IMG/VR virus record: IMGVR_UViG_3300032242_000693 | Span: 1-22,643 of that record | From: a virus | Length of the DNA stretch: 22,643 nt | Strand: one strand, 5' to 3' | Shown here: piece by piece, positions 19,767 to 22,643 of the stretch | How positions within the stretch are numbered: the first letter of the stretch is position 1 | How the letters are laid out: each line of letters begins with the position of its first letter | Translations under genes and position numbers: made by a program | Notes under the pieces: generated by a model | Databases searched by the model: none | What the model saw: only the letters and a program-made list of their open reading frames with translations | Told to the model about the DNA's origin: nothing

Positions 19767-19912
19767 TATCTAGTTACTTTACGTAATAATTTATACCAAT
19801 AATATTTTAGGCCACGATAGGTCGGTAACCAATTAAACATATCTGTAGTGTAGCCTATATCCTTAGGCACATTACCGTATGCCTTGTCCAGCGTATCTTG
19901 TTGTTTTGACAT
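19766..19912 (-). CDS. Small basic protein between tRNA and structured RNA (48 aa)
   Basis: From the ATG at 19912 it reads MSKQQDTLDKAYGNVPKDIG, then TDMFNWLPTYRGLKYYWYKL and a basic tail. It is rich in Tyr and Lys, with no membrane segment. GGAG lies about 7 nt before the ATG, only 17 nt after the 3' end of tRNA-Leu(UAA). An earlier in-frame start would lie inside that tRNA. Its stop overlaps the start of structured RNA 1. Function unknown; the good ribosome site supports it. Confidence 0.72.
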   Translation of the reverse strand: MSKQQDTLDKAYGNVPKDIGYTTDMFNWLPTYRGLKYYWYKLLRKVTR

Positions 19913-19929
19913 ACAGTTTCTCCAATAAT

Positions 19930-20013
19930 TGGTGCCCGGAGCCGGACTCGAACCGGCATGCCCGAAGACGGGAGATTTTAAGTCTCCTGTGTATACCATT
20001 TCACCACCCGGGC
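19930..20013 (-). tRNA. tRNA-Leu(UAA)
   Basis: Acceptor GCCCGGG/TCCGGGC with encoded CCA. Anticodon stem GGAGA/TCTCC with loop CTTAAAA gives UAA. Class II with a variable arm CGTCTTCGGGCAT. It has its own promoter upstream at 20035-20063. Confidence 0.95.
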
Positions 20014-20034
20014 ATTTCCTTAACTCTTGTAGGT

Positions 20035-20063
20035 ATTATATAACAAAATTAATATCATGTCAA
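20035..20063 (-). promoter_or_regulatory. Perfect consensus promoter TTGACA-N17-TATAAT
   Basis: TTGACA (20063-20058), 17-nt spacer, TATAAT (20040-20035). The predicted start near 20028 lies about 15 nt before tRNA-Leu(UAA). It probably drives tRNA-Leu, the 48-aa gene, structured RNA 1, tRNA-Gly, tRNA-Arg and hldD. Confidence 0.92.
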
Positions 20064-20070
20064 TATATTT

Positions 20071-20148
20071 TGGAGCAACGGACAGGATTTGAACCTGTGG
20101 TCTTACGGATTTGCAATCCGTTGCATTGGGCCGCTCTGCCACCGTTGC
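20071..20148 (-). tRNA. tRNA-Cys(GCA)
   Basis: Acceptor GCAACGG/CCGTTGC with encoded CCA and discriminator T. Anticodon stem ACGGA/TCCGT with loop TTGCAAA gives GCA. T-arm ACAGG/CCTGT. Confidence 0.95.
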
Positions 20149-20175
20149 ATAAATGCTCTGCATCCCCCGGCGGTA

Positions 20176-20205
20176 ATTATAGTACATCAGAAATTTGGTC
20201 AGCAA
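20176..20205 (-). promoter_or_regulatory. Candidate promoter TTGCTG-N18-TATAAT for tRNA-Cys
   Basis: TATAAT (20181-20176) preceded at 18 nt by TTGCTG (20205-20200) on the minus strand. The -35 match is weak and the spacing one longer than elsewhere in the window. The predicted start near 20169 would leave a leader of about 20 nt to tRNA-Cys. Confidence 0.5.
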
Positions 20206-20372
20206 GTTTTCACTCACCAATTAGTCTTTCATCACACGTACCCTCCACCCGCTCCCCGACAGGGACCGCTCTCGTGTCGCTAACGGCCTTTCGGTTTAAA
20301 GACTACCACCCGTACATGTCACTGTACTTCTCATCGTGTGGGTCACACTATCCGGAGACACCCGGAACGTTC
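20190..20372 (-). ncRNA. Candidate structured RNA 2 (about 180 nt)
   Basis: This gene-free gap lies between tRNA-Ser(GCU) and tRNA-Cys. It has an 8-bp long-range helix (20222-20229 with 20298-20305) and hairpins CGACA/TGTCG (20257-20279), GTACA/TGTAC (20312-20327), GTGTG/CACAC (20336-20348) and TCCGG/CCGGA (20351-20366). CACACG (20233-20238) can also pair with CGTGTG (20335-20340) as an alternative. GC content looks higher than in nearby spacers. Ends and strand are inferred; the RNA would be released by processing of the flanking tRNAs. No known family is recognised. Confidence 0.58.
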
Positions 20373-20460
20373 TGGCGGAGAGTATAGGAATCGAACCTAT
20401 GCGCCCATTTCTGGACGACGGTTTAGCAAACCGTTGCCTTAACCACTCGGCCAACTCTCC
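20373..20460 (-). tRNA. tRNA-Ser(GCU)
   Basis: Acceptor GGAGAGT/ACTCTCC with encoded CCA. Anticodon stem ACGGT/ACCGT with loop TTGCTAA gives GCU. Class II with a long variable arm. The next tRNA upstream (Trp) ends 5 nt away. Confidence 0.95.
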
Positions 20461-20465
20461 ATTTA

Positions 20466-20539
20466 TGGCGCCCCACCAGGGACTCGAACCCCGACCAACG
20501 GTTTTGGAGACCGCTATACTGCCATTATACTAATGGGAC
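20466..20539 (-). tRNA. tRNA-Trp(CCA)
   Basis: Acceptor GTCCCAT/GTGGGGC with two wobble pairs and encoded CCA after discriminator G. Anticodon stem GCGGT/ACCGT with loop CTCCAAA gives CCA. T-loop TTCGAGT. Confidence 0.93.
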
Positions 20540-20545
20540 ATAATT

Positions 20546-20635
20546 TGGCGGAAGCGGTGAGATTCGAACTCACGGTGCCTTACGACACGTCTGTTTTCAA
20601 GACAGGTGCAATAAACCGGACTCTGCCACACTTCC
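20546..20635 (-). tRNA. tRNA-Ser(UGA)
   Basis: Acceptor GGAAGTG/CGCTTCC with encoded CCA. Anticodon loop CTTGAAA gives UGA; the stem CCTGT/ACAGA has one mismatch. Class II, long variable arm. Its 5' end begins 6 nt after a terminator-like T-tract. Confidence 0.94.
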
Positions 20636-20641
20636 ATTATT

Positions 20642-20686
20642 AAAAAAACTCCCCAAAGTGTGCGGTCTATGACTAAGCATGGGGAG
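20642..20686 (-). terminator. Rho-independent terminator-like hairpin after the GNAT gene
   Basis: On the minus strand CTCCCC (20686-20681) pairs with GGGGAG (20654-20649), with a 26-nt loop, followed by seven T (20648-20642). It lies 10 nt after the GNAT stop codon and 6 nt before tRNA-Ser(UGA), for which no separate promoter is evident. The tRNAs beyond it would therefore need read-through or antitermination. Confidence 0.72.
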
Positions 20687-20696
20687 CCGTGTTGTT

Positions 20697-21131
20697 TTAT
20701 TCGTATTCGTAATTAACTGTGTCCGGATTTTGTCTAAAGATCTTAGCACCGTTTTTTATATGAAAACGGCGAGCTAGTTCCGTAGTTGGACTTAGAGTGA
20801 CGAATCTTGTGATATGATCGTATGTGTCTTCGATATATTGTTTGGCTTCTCCGATAAGACTACGACCTCCACCACTTGCATAACTCCATATGGTATAAAA
20901 AATTGCTGTGTTTGGAGCAATAGCTTCAGTTAGCAATTCTTCTACGGAGCTCGGAATGTTGTCGCAGAACGCAACACACACCATAGCAAGCGGATTTTCA
21001 TTTTCGTCGACTAGAGTAAGCACTTCTCTATTCTTTGACACACGCCATTCGGCTGGAATTTCCGGCCTCACAGGATCGTCTTTGATAAATTTGATCAAAG
21101 GATCATCTTGTGATTTTATAACGTGCAACAT
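20697..21131 (-). CDS. GNAT-family N-acetyltransferase (144 aa)
   Basis: The C-terminal half carries the GNAT core: AIFYTIWSYASGGGRSLIGE with the acetyl-CoA loop SGGGRSL (86-92), a helix (AKQYIEDTYD), then RFVTLSPTTELARRFHIKNG with a C-terminal beta strand. The Q/R-x-x-G-x-G/A loop is partly conserved (S-G-G-G-R-S). The N-terminal half has two beta hairpins (LTLVDENENPLAMVCVAFCD). Substrate unknown. GGGGA lies about 8 nt before the ATG, and a promoter-like TTCAAA-N17-TATAAT is found upstream. A terminator-like hairpin follows its stop. Confidence 0.85.
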   Translation of the reverse strand: MLHVIKSQDDPLIKFIKDDPVRPEIPAEWRVSKNREVLTLVDENENPLAMVCVAFCDNIPSSVEELLTEAIAPNTAIFYTIWSYASGGGRSLIGEAKQYIEDTYDHITRFVTLSPTTELARRFHIKNGAKIFRQNPDTVNYEYE

Positions 21132-21146
21132 TTTTATTCCCCAGGT

Positions 21147-21175
21147 ATTATAGTGGTATTTATTACATCTTTGAA
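21147..21175 (-). promoter_or_regulatory. Candidate promoter TTCAAA-N17-TATAAT for the GNAT gene
   Basis: TATAAT (21152-21147) with TTCAAA (21175-21170) 17 nt before it on the minus strand. The -35 box matches consensus in four of six positions. The leader would be about 9 nt and contains a GGGGA ribosome site. Confidence 0.6.
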
Positions 21176-21188
21176 AAAATGGTCATTT

Positions 21189-21355
21189 CCATTAAAAAAT
21201 AACATTACTGCCTATAGCATGGAACAAATTTCTGAGTGGAGTTCGATATTCCTCATAAGCCATTGTCCACGGTTGTCTCAGAAGGGTAAGATGGCCCTAT
21301 CCTTCATAAGTCTGTGCGTCCACAAACGATACCCGTTAATGTTATTTTTTAATGG
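21189..21355 (-). ncRNA. Candidate structured RNA 3 bounded by a perfect 19-bp inverted repeat
   Basis: CCATTAAAAAATAACATTA (21189-21207) and its exact reverse complement (21337-21355) enclose 129 nt without an ORF. The inner part adds TTCTGAG/CTCAGAA (21230-21236 with 21277-21283), GGA/TCC-type pairing nested within it and AGGG/CCCT (21283-21286 with 21295-21298). The right arm begins at the CCA end of tRNA-Glu, so in the minus-strand transcript the helix starts with the tRNA's own 3' end. It may be a stable RNA or a processing signal. No known family is recognised. Confidence 0.72.
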
Positions 21356-21428
21356 CGCTCGGTAGGGGAATCGAACCCCTCTTCCCGCCGTGAAAGGGCG
21401 GTGTCCTAGACCGATAGACGAACCGAGC
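21353..21428 (-). tRNA. tRNA-Glu(UUC)
   Basis: Acceptor GCTCGGT/ACCGAGC with encoded CCA. Anticodon stem CCGCC/GGCGG with loop CTTTCAC gives UUC. T-arm GGGGT-type with TTCGATT. Its CCA overlaps the arm of a 19-bp inverted repeat. Confidence 0.95.
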
Positions 21429-21441
21429 AAATGTCTAACTT

Positions 21442-21456
21442 AATTTTTAAAGAACA
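21442..21456 (-). promoter_or_regulatory. boxA-like antitermination (nut) site
   Basis: The minus strand reads TGTTCTTTAAAAATT, matching 13 of 15 bases of the E. coli rRNA boxA (TGCTCTTTAACAATT), which binds NusB and S10. It sits directly after the predicted start of the promoter at 21464-21492 and before tRNA-Glu. Confidence 0.65.
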
Positions 21457-21463
21457 AGCAACT

Positions 21464-21492
21464 ATTGTACGCTCTCAAAACGGTTTTGTCAA
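21464..21492 (-). promoter_or_regulatory. Promoter TTGACA-N17-TACAAT for tRNA-Glu
   Basis: TTGACA (21492-21487), 17-nt spacer, TACAAT (21469-21464), between tRNA-Leu(CAA) and tRNA-Glu. The predicted start is near 21457, followed at once by the boxA-like sequence. Confidence 0.85.
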
Positions 21493-21514
21493 CCCTTGTT
21501 GCTGATTTACAACA

Positions 21515-21592
21515 TGGTACCCCTCCCCAGATTCGAACTGGGAGAACTACTCCTTTTGAGAGAGTCGACTTTACCAATTTGTCCAGAGGGGC
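21515..21592 (-). tRNA. tRNA-Leu(CAA) with short variable loop
   Basis: Acceptor GCCCCTC/GAGGGGT (G1-U72 wobble) with encoded CCA. Anticodon stem ACTCT/GGAGT with loop CTCAAAA gives CAA (Leu). D-arm GAC/GTC with AATTGGTA is Leu-like. The T-arm CCCAG/CTGGG is perfect. The variable loop is only about 6 nt, whereas leucine tRNAs normally have a long arm. It begins one base after the kinase stop codon. Confidence 0.85.
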
Positions 21593-21593
21593 A

Positions 21594-22055
21594 TTAGGTA
21601 TACCAAATTTCCTTGAAGCCTTCTTCTTCAGAGGGCATTTCAAAATTATCAATCATTCCTTGTACAACTTCCCACGGAATCTCTTTGCCTGGCCTACTGG
21701 CCAAACGTTCTTTTAACACTGGAATCTCAGGTGTCTTAAACACTACAGCAATATGCTCGTAGTCAGGAAGCATATTAAACTTTCGGGTACGACTTGCGAT
21801 AGTAGTGCTAGTTTGATCCCAAAGGATTGTATGTCCTAATTCGCGAGCTCTAACTACTTGTTCAGCCATTAGTTCAACTGCTCGAGGCATGTAATCCTTA
21901 AACACTTCTGAATAAGTCTTACCTTGCTGTCTCGCATAGTCTTCCACGAAAGCATCAGTTGACACTATGGTCAAACCTAATGCCCATACTTGATTTTTGA
22001 TCCAAGTACTTTTGCCAGCACATGGAACTCCGATTAATTGATAACACTTATACAT
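21594..22055 (-). CDS. P-loop kinase, AAA_33 / polynucleotide-kinase-like (153 aa)
   Basis: Walker A is LIGVPCAGKSTW with GxPxxGKST at 9-17; the Asp motif IVSTDAFVED (30-39) and a lid-like region WDQTSTTIASRTRKF (79-93) follow the predicted-kinase pattern of the Pnk kinase domain. A substrate such as a 5'-OH nucleic-acid end or a small molecule is possible. The ATG at 22055 shares bases with the TGA of the phosphatase gene (TGATG). The stop is one base before tRNA-Leu(CAA). It is thus co-transcribed with both. Confidence 0.87.
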   Translation of the reverse strand: MYKCYQLIGVPCAGKSTWIKNQVWALGLTIVSTDAFVEDYARQQGKTYSEVFKDYMPRAVELMAEQVVRARELGHTILWDQTSTTIASRTRKFNMLPDYEHIAVVFKTPEIPVLKERLASRPGKEIPWEVVQGMIDNFEMPSEEEGFKEIWYT

Positions 22056-22594
22056 CAAATATCACCTTCGTAGTTTTCTCTGTACTTACGCTTGGCATCA
22101 GCTAGCGTAAACACTTTCTCGTTATCATTGGTCCAATCTTCGTCAATTGGAACTCCATTAATAGTGTGGGGCTCGTCTGTATCATAGGTCCAACCCAATG
22201 CCTTCATCATACGATGCTTGACTAGCAGGTTAGGACTGCGGAACACTTCGGTATCGTTGAAACCTAGCATGACACCAACTTCGCAGACAGCACCACTACG
22301 GCATATACCAGCATGACAGTGAACAACAACATTCATACGATTAGCCAATGCGTGTTGTAAAAGAGCCACAAGTTGATTAGCTTGTTCTTGGCTACAGCGC
22401 ATTTCTTCATCGTCAACTGGATCTCGCTCTTCGACATCAAGGAACTCAAATTGATGAATTTCTCGAAATTCACGACCCGGCTTAGGAAACTCCATACCGC
22501 AGTCAACAATTTGAATCAGCATGGCATTGGGTCCTTGATCAAAGTGAAACCCTCTACGTACATCAGCTAGCGATACATTTTGAATCCATGGCAT
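22055..22594 (-). CDS. Dual-specificity/tyrosine-type phosphatase (179 aa)
   Basis: The signature VVVHCHAGICRSGAV carries the catalytic C93 and R99 (HCx5R). A general-acid Asp is expected in the acidic stretch LDVEERDPVDDEEM (52-65). The N-terminal part contains PNAMLIQIVDCGMEF and IHQFEFLDVEE, typical of the DSP fold. Substrates of phage members may be proteins, nucleotides or RNA 5' ends. AGGAAG lies 7 nt before the ATG. It is the first gene of the operon from the promoter at 22615-22643 and overlaps the kinase gene by one base. Confidence 0.9.
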   Translation of the reverse strand: MPWIQNVSLADVRRGFHFDQGPNAMLIQIVDCGMEFPKPGREFREIHQFEFLDVEERDPVDDEEMRCSQEQANQLVALLQHALANRMNVVVHCHAGICRSGAVCEVGVMLGFNDTEVFRSPNLLVKHRMMKALGWTYDTDEPHTINGVPIDEDWTNDNEKVFTLADAKRKYRENYEGDI

Positions 22595-22614
22595 AATTTC
22601 TTCCTATTTTCAAT

Positions 22615-22643
22615 AGTATAACACAGGTTTTACCTTATGTCAA
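22615..22643 (-). promoter_or_regulatory. Promoter TTGACA-N17-TATACT at the right edge
   Basis: TTGACA (22643-22638), 17-nt spacer, TATACT (22620-22615). The start near 22608 gives a short leader with AGGAAG before the phosphatase gene. The upstream side is outside the window. Confidence 0.88.

Noticed and set aside
20190-20372. A hammerhead ribozyme in structured RNA 2
   Set aside because: CGAAA and a GATGAG stretch occur, but the core CTGANGA and the required stem order are absent.
19929-20387. A 152-codon plus-strand ORF across tRNA-Leu, tRNA-Cys and structured RNA 2
   Set aside because: It runs through two complete tRNA genes on the opposite strand. Such open frames are common across tRNA arrays and its sequence shows typical tRNA-derived peptide strings.
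1-22643. CRISPR arrays, insertion sequences, integrase or attachment sites
   Set aside because: No regularly spaced direct repeats, transposase or integrase motifs were seen; the 19-bp inverted repeat at 21189-21355 contains no gene.

Overview
This window looks like the interior of a large, tightly packed genome of a tailed dsDNA phage, probably one that infects a Gram-negative (likely proteobacterial) host. The reasons: dozens of short, mostly unknown genes on one strand, joined by ATGA, TAATG or TGATG overlaps; a 13-tRNA array; a heptose-epimerase gene acting on lipopolysaccharide; a lipoprotein signal; near-perfect sigma70-type promoters; and a boxA-like antitermination site resembling proteobacterial rRNA leaders. 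No structural, terminase or polymerase gene is present, so the phage family cannot be fixed. Several hypothetical proteins resemble ones I remember from large T4-like aquatic phages, but that was not tested.

Layout (minus strand unless noted). Positions 1-8323 hold about 22 small genes in three operons read from promoters at 880-908, 3186-3214 and 8330-8358. They include a BPSL0761-like protein, an HExxH metallopeptidase-like protein, a conserved phage protein split by one in-frame UAA, an MBD4-like DNA glycosylase, a MazG-type pyrophosphohydrolase and a DnaQ-like exonuclease. Positions 8355-11037 hold a DUF3307-like membrane protein, a GT-A glycosyltransferase and a leaderless lipoprotein. 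Positions 11065-12670 hold a GIY-YIG-like protein and a ParB-like protein. Positions 12768-14179 hold two more HExxH proteins.

From 14254 to the end the window is a tRNA/ncRNA region interleaved with surface-glycan and nucleic-acid genes. The tRNAs are Leu(UAG, UAA, CAA), Gly(GCC, UCC), Arg(UCG, UCU), Thr(UGU), Cys(GCA), Ser(GCU, UGA), Trp(CCA) and Glu(UUC). There is also a 111-nt tRNA-like element with no recognisable anticodon arm, and three gene-free stretches that fold into many complementary helices (19383-19766, 20190-20372, 21189-21355). Interleaved proteins are a DUF5672-type glycosyltransferase, four Rossmann methyltransferase-like proteins (two on the plus strand as tandem paralogues), HldD heptose epimerase, a GNAT acetyltransferase, a P-loop kinase and a dual-specificity-type phosphatase.

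Promoters are very regular. Most are TTGACA-N17-TATAAT or TATACT. At the five boundaries between protein operons the -35 box overlaps or lies within 3 nt of the preceding stop codon, and in three of them the -10 box is exactly 6 nt from the ATG, which predicts leaderless mRNAs. The tRNA-like element likewise begins at the predicted +1. In the tRNA region, genes and tRNAs are butted together or overlap (one methyltransferase stop codon lies inside a tRNA), so mRNA ends are probably made by tRNA processing. The most novel content is the three structured RNAs, the tRNA-like element and the boxA/terminator arrangement that may control the tRNA array.
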